Positions 1 through 8,673 of a DNA stretch of 64,000 nucleotides are shown piece by piece; within the stretch, counting starts at the first letter, position 1; each line of letters starts with the position of its first letter. The notes under the pieces are model-generated. The model worked only from the letters and a program-made list of their open reading frames with translations. It was not told the DNA's origin and did no database searches. The position numbers and the translations under genes are program-made. The stretch comes from an uncultured Tateyamaria sp. (GTDB taxonomy: Bacteria > Pseudomonadota > Alphaproteobacteria > Rhodobacterales > Rhodobacteraceae), in contig NZ_CANKXW010000005.1 of NCBI RefSeq assembly GCF_947487805.1, positions 248,001 to 312,000 of the forward strand, written 5' to 3'.

Positions 1-84
1 GGTATAGGGCAGGCCCAATTCCTCGAGCACGAGGCGCACGATCAGCGATGCATTGTCCGGGGCGTAGTGCAATCTGTACGTCAT
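1..84 (-). CDS. Glutathione S-transferase family protein, N-terminal fragment cut by window edge
   Basis: The first 28 codons of a minus-strand gene are visible; the rest lies outside the window. The translation starts MTYRLHYAPDNASLIVRL and ends LEELGLPYT, which matches the thioredoxin-fold start of glutathione transferases, where the first strand is followed by a helix and then the GLPY segment. An alternative start lies three codons upstream at base 93 (MPD). No strong Shine-Dalgarno sequence is visible for either. It would be a cytosolic glutathione-conjugating or reducing enzyme; the substrate cannot be told from the fragment. The gene is divergent from the exported EF-hand gene, so the 125 bases between them should hold both promoters. 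Confidence 0.72.
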   Translation of the reverse strand, partial: MTYRLHYAPDNASLIVRLVLEELGLPYT

Positions 85-209
85 GTCCGGCATGTACCGC
101 GCCTGCGCCGCGCAACCACGTCTCAAAACGACCAATTCCATCGGCTTTGGCCGCGGATTAACGGATGATTCACCAACTTGACGTTGGATGCGGGCCAGGA
201 GGAAGTCCC

Positions 210-797
210 ATGCGCTGGATTCTGGTTCTATTGTCGCTCGCCGCCTGCGTGATGCCGTGGCGCTACGCCCTGGCCCAGGAGGTGTCGGGCCAGGCGGTGA
301 TCGATGCACTGACGGCGCGCACGCCGGGCACCACGCTCAACCGGTTGCGCGCCCGTCCCGACGCCTTTGTCGAAGAGGCCGCGGGCCTGATCCTCGGCTA
401 TGGCGGGCCGGACGGGTTGTCGGCGCAGGATATCGAGACCGCCATCGCCGCGGAACGCGCGCGGCTGCGGGCCCGCGAAATGCGCCGCCTGCTCGAGGCG
501 GACCTGAACGATGATCTGGCGGTGACGCGCGCCGAAATGGCGGTGATCTTGCGCGCGGCGTCGGCCACAATGCGGGGGCGTCTGCTGGTGTGGCACCGGG
601 CGGCGGACCGCGACGGGGACGGCACCGCATCTTGGCAGGAACTGCGCCAATTTGCGGCACTCCGGGCGAATGTCGGGCTGAACGACCAGACCGCGGCGTC
701 GATGCGGGCAATGATGACCTTTGATCTCGACGGCGATGGCCGCGTGGCACTCGACGAGGTGCTGGATGCGGTCAGCATGCTGGGCGCACCCGCCTGA
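210..797 (+). CDS. Exported EF-hand calcium-binding protein
   Basis: A 195-residue protein with a signal peptide (about residues 1-23, ending YALAQ). I chose the ATG at 210 rather than the in-frame ATG at 165 because an AGGAGG sits just before 210 and the signal peptide then starts directly. Two canonical EF-hand loops are visible, DRDGDGTASWQE at residues 133-144 and DLDGDGRVALDE at 172-183, plus a degenerate loop at about 98-109 (DLNDDLAVTRAE). The protein is therefore probably a periplasmic calcium-binding protein. No enzymatic domain is seen and the partner is unknown. It stands alone, upstream of rpiA with a gap of about 100 bases. Confidence 0.8.
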   Translation: MRWILVLLSLAACVMPWRYALAQEVSGQAVIDALTARTPGTTLNRLRARPDAFVEEAAGLILGYGGPDGLSAQDIETAIAAERARLRAREMRRLLEADLNDDLAVTRAEMAVILRAASATMRGRLLVWHRAADRDGDGTASWQELRQFAALRANVGLNDQTAASMRAMMTFDLDGDGRVALDEVLDAVSMLGAPA

Positions 798-899
798 CGA
801 CGCGCAATTCCCCGACCGGACACGGCAAATTGCGCCCTTGGGGGTCGCAACGCCAGCCACACGGGCGTATAAGCCCCGCAGCACGTGGGGAGTCGCAGC

Positions 900-1688
900 A
901 TGACCGGAGAATTGTCACCCATCGACAAGGCAAAATATGTCGCGGCCAAGCGGGCCGCCGACTATGTCGAGGATGGCATGCGCGTGGGCCTTGGCACCGG
1001 ATCGACCGCAGCCTGGCTGGTGCGCTGTCTGGGCGAACAGGTCCGCGAGGACGGGCTGCGCTTCAAGGGAGTGCCGACATCGACTCGCACCGCCGATCTG
1101 GCCCGTGAGGTCGGGATCGACGTGATCAGCCTCGACGAGGCCAAATGGCTCGACATCACCATCGACGGCGCGGACGAGTTTGACGGCAACCTCAACCTGA
1201 TCAAGGGCGGCGGCGGCGCACTGCTGCAGGAAAAGATCGTGGCGACCGCCTCCGATCAAATGGTGGTGATCGCCGACATCGGCAAAGAGGTCGAGCATCT
1301 GGGGTCTTTTCCCCTGCCCATCGAACTCATCCCCTTTGGCTGGCAGACAACGCAGGCGCTGGTCGAGGAAACCCTTATTTCCATGGATGTTCTGGGCCGC
1401 CAGTCCAGCTTGCGCATGAACGGCGACCGCCCCTTTGTCACGGACGAGGGCAACTATATCCTGGACCTGCACCTGCAACGGATCGGCAACCCGCGCCAGC
1501 TGAGCCTGGTGATCAACCAGATGCCGGGCGTGGTTGAAAACGGCCTGTTTATCGATATCTGTGACGCTGTCGTGATCGGCTATGGCGATGGGCGTGTCGA
1601 GGTGCGGGATATCAACGAAGGAACGGTGGAACACGAGCGGTTGGACTTTCTGGAAAGCGACAACCTCTTCACCGAACTGGCAGACTGA
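900..1688 (+). CDS. rpiA: Ribose-5-phosphate isomerase A
   Basis: Cytosolic enzyme of the pentose phosphate pathway that interconverts ribose 5-phosphate and ribulose 5-phosphate. The 262-residue product has the family signatures GLGTGSTAAW (about residues 30-39), the acidic motif DGADEFDGNLNLIKGG (about 89-104) and the following ALLQEKI segment that carries the catalytic glutamate. I chose the ATG at 900 because GGGGAG lies about 8 bases upstream; a GTG at 885 would add five residues. The gene is followed 11 bases later by gor on the same strand, so the two are probably co-transcribed, joining NADPH-producing carbon flow with an NADPH-consuming reductase. Confidence 0.96.
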   Translation: MTGELSPIDKAKYVAAKRAADYVEDGMRVGLGTGSTAAWLVRCLGEQVREDGLRFKGVPTSTRTADLAREVGIDVISLDEAKWLDITIDGADEFDGNLNLIKGGGGALLQEKIVATASDQMVVIADIGKEVEHLGSFPLPIELIPFGWQTTQALVEETLISMDVLGRQSSLRMNGDRPFVTDEGNYILDLHLQRIGNPRQLSLVINQMPGVVENGLFIDICDAVVIGYGDGRVEVRDINEGTVEHERLDFLESDNLFTELAD

Positions 1689-1699
1689 GGACGGCCAAA

Positions 1700-3160
1700 A
1701 TGGCAGACTATGACTATGACCTGTTTGTAATCGGCGGCGGGTCGGGCGGCGTGCGTGCCGCGCGCGTTGCGGCATCGGACACGGGCGCCCGCGTGGCGCT
1801 CGCCGAAGAGGACCGCTATGGCGGCACCTGCGTGATCCGGGGCTGTGTGCCCAAAAAGCTGATGGTCTTCGCCTCTGAATTTTCCCACATGCCCGAGATG
1901 GCGCGCGGTTATGGCTGGCAGATCAACGACGGCACGTTTGATTGGCCCACCTTTCGCGGACATCTGAACACCGAACTGGACCGGCTCGAGGGGATCTACC
2001 GGTCGCTGCTCAAGAATTCGGGCGTCGATACGTTCGACGCGCGCGCCCGCCTGCGCGATGCCCACACGGTCGAGATGTCGAACGGCGAAACCCGCACAGC
2101 CAAGACCATCCTGATCGCCACTGGCGGCCACCCCGTGCGGCCCGACATGCCCAATGCGGGCCTCGGCATCGTCAGCGACGACATCTTCCATCTGCAAACC
2201 CTGCCGAAATCGATCCTGATTGTCGGCGGCGGCTATATTGCCTGCGAATTCGCCTGCATCTTCAACGGCCTCGGGGTGGAGGTGACGCAATACTATCGTG
2301 GAGCCCAGATCCTGCGCGGCTTTGACGACGAGGCGCGCGGCCTGATCGCGGAATCGATGCGTGAACAGGGCATCGACCTCAAGACCGGCACCAATATCGT
2401 CGAAATGGCCCCCGCCAGCGCCGAACGCCTGGGCGCTACCGGCACCGCGTCGGACGCGGCGATGGGTGCCACAGCGGAACAATCCGCTGCCCTCGTGCAG
2501 GAAGACGAAGATGCCAAGGGGCCCGTCTGGGTCAAACCGACATCCGGCGAACCACGCGAGTTCGACCTCGTGCTTTTTGCCACGGGCCGCGATCCCAACA
2601 GCCGCGATCTGGGCCTCGAGGATCTGGGCATCGAGATCGGCCGCCGGGGCGAGATCGTGGTGGACGAATACTCCAAAACGGCCCTGGACAGCGTCTATGC
2701 CATCGGCGACGTGACCAACCGTGTGAACCTGACGCCCGTCGCCATCCGAGAAGGCATGGCCTTTGTCGAAACCGCGTTCAAGGACAATCCCACCGCCGTC
2801 GATCACGAGCTGATCCCCTCGGCGATCTTTACCCAACCCGAAATGGGCACCATCGGCCTGAGCGAAGAAGCCGCGCGCGAAAAGGAGGAGGTCGAGATCT
2901 ACTGCACCTCCTTCCGCCCCATGAAATCGGCCTTTGCCGGTCAAAGCAGCCGCGTGCTGATGAAACTGGTGGTCAGCAAGGCCACCCGCGTCGTACTGGG
3001 TTGTCACATCGTCGCACCGGATGCGGGCGAGATGATCCAACTGGCGGGCATCGCGATCAAGATGGGCGCTACCAAAGAAGATTTCGACCGGACGGTTGCC
3101 GTGCACCCGACCATGTCGGAAGAAATTGTAACCATGAAGACGCCCATGCGTACTGCTTGA
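1700..3160 (+). CDS. gor: Glutathione-disulfide reductase
   Basis: NADPH-dependent flavoenzyme that reduces glutathione disulfide in the cytosol. The 486-residue product shows the FAD fold GGGSGG (residues 12-17), the redox-active disulfide GGTCVIRGCVPKK (C44 and C49), the pyridine-nucleotide fold IVGGGYIACEFA (about 174-185) and the C-terminal HPTMSEE with the catalytic histidine near 469. An extra segment of about 30 residues (about 236-268, rich in Ala, Thr and Glu) lies between the NADPH domain and the second FAD segment and is longer than in most family members. Trypanothione reductase or another class I disulfide reductase is possible, but the sequence fits glutathione reductase best. 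Confidence 0.94.
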   Translation: MADYDYDLFVIGGGSGGVRAARVAASDTGARVALAEEDRYGGTCVIRGCVPKKLMVFASEFSHMPEMARGYGWQINDGTFDWPTFRGHLNTELDRLEGIYRSLLKNSGVDTFDARARLRDAHTVEMSNGETRTAKTILIATGGHPVRPDMPNAGLGIVSDDIFHLQTLPKSILIVGGGYIACEFACIFNGLGVEVTQYYRGAQILRGFDDEARGLIAESMREQGIDLKTGTNIVEMAPASAERLGATGTASDAAMGATAEQSAALVQEDEDAKGPVWVKPTSGEPREFDLVLFATGRDPNSRDLGLEDLGIEIGRRGEIVVDEYSKTALDSVYAIGDVTNRVNLTPVAIREGMAFVETAFKDNPTAVDHELIPSAIFTQPEMGTIGLSEEAAREKEEVEIYCTSFRPMKSAFAGQSSRVLMKLVVSKATRVVLGCHIVAPDAGEMIQLAGIAIKMGATKEDFDRTVAVHPTMSEEIVTMKTPMRTA

Positions 3161-3234
3161 ATTTCCGATAAAAAATCACAGGTAATGGGCCAAGGCGTGG
3201 CAACGGCTGCGCGACAAGAGGAGACATACACCAT

Positions 3235-4401
3235 ATGGCTGGCAATACAGGCGGCCCCTGGGGGGGTGGCGGAAATTCTGGTGGCGACGGTGGGCGCGGC
3301 AACGGCCCGCGTGACCCTGATCGTGGCAATGGCGGGCGACGTCCCGGCGACGACGGTCCGCAGATCCCCGAAATCGACGAACTGGTCAAAAAGGGCCAGG
3401 AACAACTGCGCGTCCTGATGGGCGGTCGCGGCGGTGGTAACACCGGTGGTGGTCGTGGATCCGGCGGTGGCGGTGGTCCGTTCCTGACACGCGGCACGGC
3501 GCTTCTGGGTATCGCGGCGGCGGTGGGCCTATGGCTCTTTTCGTCCTTCTACACGGTCCGTCCCGAGGAACGCTCGGTCGAGCTGTTTCTGGGCGAGTTC
3601 AACAGCATCGGCGAGCCGGGCCTGAACTTTGCGCCGTGGCCTGTCATCACCGCAGAGGTGATCCCGGTCACCACCGAACGCACCGAGGAAATCGGGGTAG
3701 GCCGTGGAGGGTCCGAAGCGGGTCTGATGCTGACTGGCGATGAAAACATCGTCGACATCGATTTTCAGGTTCAGTGGAACATCAACGATCCTGCCAAATT
3801 CCTGTTCAATCTACGCGACCCGCGCCCCACGATCCGCGCCGTATCTGAATCGGCCATGCGCGAAATCATCGCCCAGTCCGATCTGGCTCCGATCCTGAAC
3901 CGCGACCGTGGTGTGATCGGCGACCGTTTGCAGGATCTGATCCAGTCGACGCTCGACAGCTATGACAGCGGCGTCAACGTGATCCGCGTCAACTTCGACA
4001 AGGCCGACCCGCCGGTCGAGGTTATCGATGCTTTCCGTGACGTTCAGGCCGCCGAACAGGAACGCGACCGCCTGCAAAACGTGGCCGATGCCTATGCTAA
4101 CCGCGTACTCGCCGAAGCGCGTGGTCAATCTGCACAGCTTCTGGAAGAGGCCGAAGGCTATCGCGCCCAGCAGGTCAACCAGGCCGAAGGTGAGGCATCG
4201 CGGTTTTCTGCCGTCCTCGAAGAATACAGCAAGGCACCCGATGTGACTCGCAAGCGCCTGTATCTTGAAACTATGGAGAAGGTGCTTGGCCAGATGGACA
4301 AGATCATTCTGGACGAATCCACTTCCGGCGGCGGGGGGCAGGGTGTCGTGCCCTACCTGCCGCTTAACGAATTGCGTCGCAGCACGGGAGGGACAAACTG
4401 A
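3235..4401 (+). CDS. hflK: FtsH protease modulator HflK (SPFH/band 7 protein)
   Basis: Membrane protein that forms, with HflC, the large periplasmic assembly around the FtsH protease and restrains its action on membrane proteins. The 388-residue product begins with a glycine-rich cytoplasmic tail (residues 1-82, with many GG and GGG runs), followed by one transmembrane segment at about 87-107 and a band 7/SPFH domain with a coiled-coil rich in Glu, Arg and Ala (about 255-330). A purine-rich GAGGAG precedes the ATG. The stop codon overlaps the hflC start as TGATG, which implies translational coupling and equal supply of the two partners. Confidence 0.95.
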   Translation: MAGNTGGPWGGGGNSGGDGGRGNGPRDPDRGNGGRRPGDDGPQIPEIDELVKKGQEQLRVLMGGRGGGNTGGGRGSGGGGGPFLTRGTALLGIAAAVGLWLFSSFYTVRPEERSVELFLGEFNSIGEPGLNFAPWPVITAEVIPVTTERTEEIGVGRGGSEAGLMLTGDENIVDIDFQVQWNINDPAKFLFNLRDPRPTIRAVSESAMREIIAQSDLAPILNRDRGVIGDRLQDLIQSTLDSYDSGVNVIRVNFDKADPPVEVIDAFRDVQAAEQERDRLQNVADAYANRVLAEARGQSAQLLEEAEGYRAQQVNQAEGEASRFSAVLEEYSKAPDVTRKRLYLETMEKVLGQMDKIILDESTSGGGGQGVVPYLPLNELRRSTGGTN

Positions 4402-5288
4402 TGTCTCGCACGACCTATCTCTTGCCGATTATTGTAATCCTCGCAGCCGTGGGCCTGTCGTCTATCTTTATCGTGGACGAACGTGAAAAGGCGCTGGTGC
4501 TGCAATTCGGGCGCGTCGTCGCGGTCAAGGAAGATCCCGGACTGGCGTTCAAGATACCGCTTATCCAGGAAGTCGTCCGCTATGATGACCGTATCCTGAG
4601 CCGTGATATCGACCCTCTGGAAGTTACACCTCTGGACGACCGCCGCCTCGTCGTGGACGCTTTTGCGCGGTATCGCATTGTCGATGTTAACCAGTTCCGT
4701 CAGGCTGTTGGCTCGGGTGGCATTGCATTCGCCGAAGACAGGCTGGACTCGATCCTGCGTTCTGAAACGCGCGAAGTGCTGGGTTCAGTGTCCTCCAATG
4801 ACATCCTTAGTTCGGATCGGGCGGCGCTTATGCTGCGCATCCGCAATTCGTCCATCCCGCAGGCGCGCGCGCTGGGCGTCGAAATCATCGACGTCCGCCT
4901 GAAGCGCACCGATCTGCCGGCTGAAAACCTCGACGCGACCTTTGAGCGGATGCGCGCCGAACGTGAACGCGAGGCGACGGACGAGCGCGCCCGTGGTAAC
5001 GAAGCCGCGCAGCGTGTCCGTGCGCAGGCCGACCGTACCGTGGTCGAACTGGTATCCGACAGCGAACGGCAGGCTGAAATCATTCGTGGTGAAGCCGATG
5101 CCCGCCGCAACGCGATTTTTGCCGAAGCCTTCGGCGCGGACCCGGAATTCTTTGAATTCTACCGGTCGCTCACCGCTTATGAACGCGCGCTGCAAGGCGA
5201 CAATTCGACCATGGTGATGTCGCCGGACAGCGAGTTCTTCAACTACCTGCGCTCCGATCAGGGCACGCGCAGCGCAGAAGGAGACTGA
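4401..5288 (+). CDS. hflC: FtsH protease modulator HflC (SPFH/band 7 protein)
   Basis: Partner of HflK in the FtsH-regulating membrane complex. The 295-residue product has an N-terminal membrane anchor (about residues 6-25), the motif FIVDEREKALVLQFGRV that opens the SPFH domain, and a charged helical region (about 180-240, rich in RERE and RAQA). It shares one base with hflK (TGATG) and is followed after 3 bases by a small DUF2065 gene. The hflK-hflC-DUF2065 order is a common arrangement in proteobacteria. Despite old annotations as a protease, no protease active site is present, as expected for this family. Confidence 0.95.
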   Translation: MSRTTYLLPIIVILAAVGLSSIFIVDEREKALVLQFGRVVAVKEDPGLAFKIPLIQEVVRYDDRILSRDIDPLEVTPLDDRRLVVDAFARYRIVDVNQFRQAVGSGGIAFAEDRLDSILRSETREVLGSVSSNDILSSDRAALMLRIRNSSIPQARALGVEIIDVRLKRTDLPAENLDATFERMRAEREREATDERARGNEAAQRVRAQADRTVVELVSDSERQAEIIRGEADARRNAIFAEAFGADPEFFEFYRSLTAYERALQGDNSTMVMSPDSEFFNYLRSDQGTRSAEGD

Positions 5289-5291
5289 TCC

Positions 5292-5486
5292 ATGGCGTGG
5301 GTCCTGTTGGCCCTCGGATTGGTGATGGTTGTGGAGGGGCTGGCCTATGTGCTGGCCCCTTCGCTTATCGAACGTGTGCTCGAAGTGCTGCGCAGCATGC
5401 CCGAGGCCGTGCGCCGCCAGTTTGGCGCGCTGGTGCTGGTGTCAGGCCTGATTTGCCTGTGGCTGGCCTTCTTCATTGGCCTCTGA
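5292..5486 (+). CDS. DUF2065 small membrane protein (YjeT-like)
   Basis: A 64-residue protein of two hydrophobic helices (about residues 3-22 and 45-63) joined by a basic loop (LRSMPEAVRRQFG). This is the pattern of the DUF2065/YjeT family, often found directly after hflKC. The start lies 3 bases after the hflC stop and it must be read from the same transcript. The function of the family is not established; its context suggests an accessory role near the FtsH-HflKC complex, which is inference. Confidence 0.85.
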   Translation: MAWVLLALGLVMVVEGLAYVLAPSLIERVLEVLRSMPEAVRRQFGALVLVSGLICLWLAFFIGL

Positions 5487-5647
5487 TCGCGCCCTGTTCA
5501 CGGAATGGTAACGCGGTGTTGAAAGCTGCGTGCGGAAAACCATCTTTAATGTTGCAAGGATGCAACCCTACATGCACGCTGTGCGCAATCGCGCATGAGT
5601 GTGTGCAAAATGGCCGGAATGGCCAAAGACGATCCAGGAGAGACCTG

Positions 5648-7120
5648 ATGCAGCGACAGGCAATTGCCCTTTCGAGACAGATTTCAGATGTGAATGCGAT
5701 CCGCGCCCTGATGATGGGCGCGCTGGCGCTGGCCTTTGTGCTGGTGCAAACCCTGATGGCCAATGCGCGACCCGAAAGCCTCGCGCCCCTCGCCGAACAG
5801 ATCAGCCCGTCGGTGGTGAATATCACTACCTCCACCGTTGTCGAAGGCCGGACCGGCCCGCAGGGCATTGTGCCCGAAGGCTCCCCCTTCGAAGACTTTT
5901 TCCGTGAATTCCAGGACCGCAACGGCCAGGGCGACCGCCCCCGCCGGTCCTCGGCGCTGGGCTCCGGCTTTGTGATTTCCGAGGACGGGTTCATCGTCAC
6001 CAACAACCACGTGATCGAGGGTGCCGACGAGATCCTGATCGAATTCTTCAACGGTGACGAATTGCAGGCCGAACTGATCGGCACCGATCCCAACACCGAC
6101 ATCGCCCTGCTCAAGGTCGAAGCGGACGGCCCCCTGCCGCACGTGCCCTTTGGCAACAGCGACGAGGCCCGTGTGGGCGACTGGGTGGTGGCGATGGGCA
6201 ACCCGCTGGGGCAGGGGTTCTCTGTCTCTGCAGGCATCGTATCGGCCCGCAACCGCGCGTTGTCGGGTACCTATGACGACTACATCCAGACCGACGCTGC
6301 CATTAACCGCGGCAACTCCGGCGGCCCGCTGTTCAACATGGACGGCGAGGTGATCGGCGTGAACACCGCGATCCTGTCGCCCAATGGCGGCTCGATCGGC
6401 ATCGGCTTTTCCATGGCCTCCAACGTGGTCACCCGCGTGGTCGACCAGTTGCAGGAATTCGGCGAAACCCGCCGCGGCTGGCTGGGTGTGCGTATCCAGG
6501 ACGTGACCGATGATATCGCAGAGGCCATCGGCCTCGAAGAGGTCGCAGGCGCGCTGGTGACATCCGTGCCCGACGGCCCGGCCAAGGACGCAGGCATGCA
6601 GGACGGCGACGTCATCCTCAGCTTTGCCGGCGTGGACGTGGCCGACACCCGTGGCCTCGTGCGCCAGGTGGGCAACAGCCCTGTGGGCGAGACGGTGCGC
6701 GTCGTGGTGTTCCGCGATGGTGATACGGTGACCCTGCGCGTGACGCTGGGCCGCCGCGAAGAGGCCGAAGGTGCGGTGCCTGCCGCCGCACCCGCGCCCG
6801 ACACACCGGACGAGCCGGAGACAAAGGATGTGCTGGGCCTGACCCTCAGCAGCCTCACGGACGAGCTGCGCGAGCAGTTGGGCGTGGCGCAGGACCAACA
6901 GGGCCTCGCCGTGGTGTCGGTCGATGAGACGACCGAAGCCTATGAAAAAGGCCTGCGCGCCGGTGACGTGATCACCGAGGCGGGCCAGCAAAAGGTCACC
7001 ACGATCTCGGATTTCGAAACCCGGTTGGGCGAAGTGAAAGAGGCCGGGCGCAAGTCGCTGCTGCTTCTGGTGCGCCGCGCCGGTGATCCGCGTTTCGTGG
7101 CGCTCAGCCTGGGCGAGTAA
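5648..7120 (+). CDS. Do-like periplasmic serine protease (DegP/HtrA family)
   Basis: Periplasmic protease and chaperone of the HtrA family that handles misfolded envelope proteins. The 490-residue product has an N-terminal hydrophobic segment (about 17-40), a trypsin-like domain with H121 (TNNHVIEGA), D151 (PNTDIALLK) and S224 (RGNSGGPLF), and two PDZ domains (about 265-355 and 390-485). All three catalytic residues are present. I chose the ATG at 5648 because AGGAG lies 8 bases before it; an open frame continues upstream but has no signal. It follows the hflKC block after 161 bases and may have its own promoter. A strong terminator follows. DegP and DegQ types cannot be told apart. Confidence 0.94.
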   Translation: MQRQAIALSRQISDVNAIRALMMGALALAFVLVQTLMANARPESLAPLAEQISPSVVNITTSTVVEGRTGPQGIVPEGSPFEDFFREFQDRNGQGDRPRRSSALGSGFVISEDGFIVTNNHVIEGADEILIEFFNGDELQAELIGTDPNTDIALLKVEADGPLPHVPFGNSDEARVGDWVVAMGNPLGQGFSVSAGIVSARNRALSGTYDDYIQTDAAINRGNSGGPLFNMDGEVIGVNTAILSPNGGSIGIGFSMASNVVTRVVDQLQEFGETRRGWLGVRIQDVTDDIAEAIGLEEVAGALVTSVPDGPAKDAGMQDGDVILSFAGVDVADTRGLVRQVGNSPVGETVRVVVFRDGDTVTLRVTLGRREEAEGAVPAAAPAPDTPDEPETKDVLGLTLSSLTDELREQLGVAQDQQGLAVVSVDETTEAYEKGLRAGDVITEAGQQKVTTISDFETRLGEVKEAGRKSLLLLVRRAGDPRFVALSLGE

Positions 7121-7140
7121 ACCACGGTCTGACAGGAACA

Positions 7141-7168
7141 AAGGGCGCCTTTCGGGGCGCCCTTTTTC
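7141..7168 (+). terminator. Rho-independent terminator after the Do protease gene
   Basis: A perfect 9-bp stem, AAGGGCGCC paired with GGCGCCCTT, with a 6-base loop, ends in a run of five T. It lies 20 bases after the protease stop codon and closes the hflKC-protease region before the convergent lipoprotein gene. Confidence 0.9.
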
Positions 7169-7192
7169 GTTCCTACCAGCGTGACGCCGCGG

Positions 7193-7732
7193 TCAGAGTG
7201 TCGCGGCAGGTGCCTGCGGCACCGCGACCAGCCCCAGCTTGCGGGCGGCGGCGATGGACAGGGTGCTGCTGTTGATGCCTTCGGCGGCCTGATAGCGGCG
7301 TACGGCCGCGCGGGTGCGCGGATCCAGCGCGCCGGTGATCGGGCCGGAATAGTGCCCGCGCGCCTCAAGCGCGCGCTGGACCGAGGACAGGAAGTCTGGG
7401 GTGAGGGCGTCGGCGCAGATCACCTCGTACCAGTTCTCGCGCCGCGGCTCGATCACCTGTTGCTGATCTTCGCTCTTGTAGATCGGGGCGGCCTGCACGC
7501 GGCCATCGCTGCTGATCTGTGCGGGCTGGAGCAGCACCTTGCGGGTCACGGTCTGGACCACGGCGGGGGTGACCGTCTTGCCCCAGCAGGTGCCGGGCGC
7601 CGCGCCGGGCGGGGCCGTGGCCAGCGAAATCGGGTCGATATTGGCGTTGGAGGTGACCACACCGTTGGGGGCACAGCCCGACAGGGCAAGCGCCGCCACA
7701 ACTGCGGCGGAGGTAAGAATGTGACGTGTCAT
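7193..7732 (-). CDS. Lipoprotein with C-terminal peptidoglycan-binding domain
   Basis: A 179-residue envelope protein. The N-terminus is a lipoprotein signal peptide with lipobox LSGC, so C20 is the likely lipidated residue. The C-terminal part (about 110-170: LSSVQRALEARGHYSGPITGALDPRTRAAVRRYQ) is a peptidoglycan-binding type 1 repeat, which recognises the cell wall. The middle part contains two cysteines (in GTCWGK and VICADA) that could form a disulfide. The predicted job is to tether the outer membrane or a complex to the wall. It converges on the Do protease gene, separated by that gene's terminator. Confidence 0.82.
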   Translation of the reverse strand: MTRHILTSAAVVAALALSGCAPNGVVTSNANIDPISLATAPPGAAPGTCWGKTVTPAVVQTVTRKVLLQPAQISSDGRVQAAPIYKSEDQQQVIEPRRENWYEVICADALTPDFLSSVQRALEARGHYSGPITGALDPRTRAAVRRYQAAEGINSSTLSIAAARKLGLVAVPQAPAATL

Positions 7733-7794
7733 GCTCGGGCCTCTGACTGGGCTTTTGTGGCATCATAGCCGGGGGCGCCCGATCTGCCTAGTCC

Positions 7795-8223
7795 TCAGCG
7801 GGCGCTGCGGCTGTCCCATGTGTCGGTGCGTGCCTCTGCGGCCACGGCGCGCCCGGTGCCCTGGGCCAGCAGCTGATCCAGCAGGGGCGAGATGTCCTCG
7901 ATGTCTTCGGCCAGAACATGGGTGACATTGTGGGCCCGCTGCATCCGCCCGGTCACCCGCAACATGCGCCCGGCCACAACGGCGCGGCGAAACCGTTCGT
8001 AGATGTGGCGCCAGACAATGATGTTCACGACGCCGGTTTCATCCTCCAGCGTGATGAAGATGACGCCCTTGGCCGTGCCGGGACGCTGGCGCAGGATCAC
8101 CAGACCGGCCACGGCGACGCGTGCATTCACGGGTGGCGCGCCCAAGTCGCAGGCCCGCAGGCAGGCCGGCGGACGCGGCCAGGCCTGGCGGGGTTTTGCG
8201 GTGGGGGCGGTGAGGACCTGCAT
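7795..8223 (-). CDS. DnaE2 C-terminal OB-fold remnant under SOS control
   Basis: A 142-residue protein whose central part (ARVAVAGLVILRQRPGTAKG, then VIFITLEDETGVVNIIVW, then a segment ending HVLAEDIEDISPLL) is the OB-fold nucleic-acid-binding domain at the C-terminal end of the error-prone polymerase DnaE2 (normally over 1000 residues). No polymerase, PHP or finger domain lies upstream; the next gene is on the other strand. The ATG at 8223 directly follows a LexA box and a promoter that would start transcription at the A of the ATG, so there is no Shine-Dalgarno sequence. It may be a pseudogene left by a deletion or a domesticated SOS gene that binds single-stranded DNA. The intact reading frame and promoter favour a working gene, but this is inference. 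Confidence 0.75.
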   Translation of the reverse strand: MQVLTAPTAKPRQAWPRPPACLRACDLGAPPVNARVAVAGLVILRQRPGTAKGVIFITLEDETGVVNIIVWRHIYERFRRAVVAGRMLRVTGRMQRAHNVTHVLAEDIEDISPLLDQLLAQGTGRAVAAEARTDTWDSRSAR

Positions 8224-8225
8224 AA

Positions 8226-8240
8226 GAACAAAGATAGAAC
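8226..8240 (-). promoter_or_regulatory. LexA box (GTTC-N7-GTTC)
   Basis: On the minus strand the bases read GTTC, seven bases, GTTC, the direct-repeat SOS box known from Rhodobacter, Caulobacter and other alphaproteobacteria. It begins 3 bases upstream of the start codon of the DnaE2-tail gene and overlaps its -10 element, a position where LexA would block transcription until DNA damage. Confidence 0.85.
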
Positions 8241-8258
8241 ATATGCGATCTGTCGCAA
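8231..8258 (-). promoter_or_regulatory. Promoter of the DnaE2-tail gene, probably leaderless
   Basis: On the minus strand TTGCGA (-35, 8258-8253) and TATCTT (-10, 8236-8231) are separated by 16 bases. Seven bases after the -10 comes the A of the ATG at 8223, so the transcript would begin at the start codon. The LexA box spans the -10 element. Confidence 0.6.
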
Positions 8259-8346
8259 GTGAAAAGCGGCTGTGTCGCAAAAGGGGCTGGCGGGGCGAAA
8301 ACGGGCCGGGTAGAACCGTGCGAAACCAAGGAACAAGGGGGGCTGA

Positions 8347-8672
<326 letters not shown>

Positions 8673-8673
<1 letters not shown>

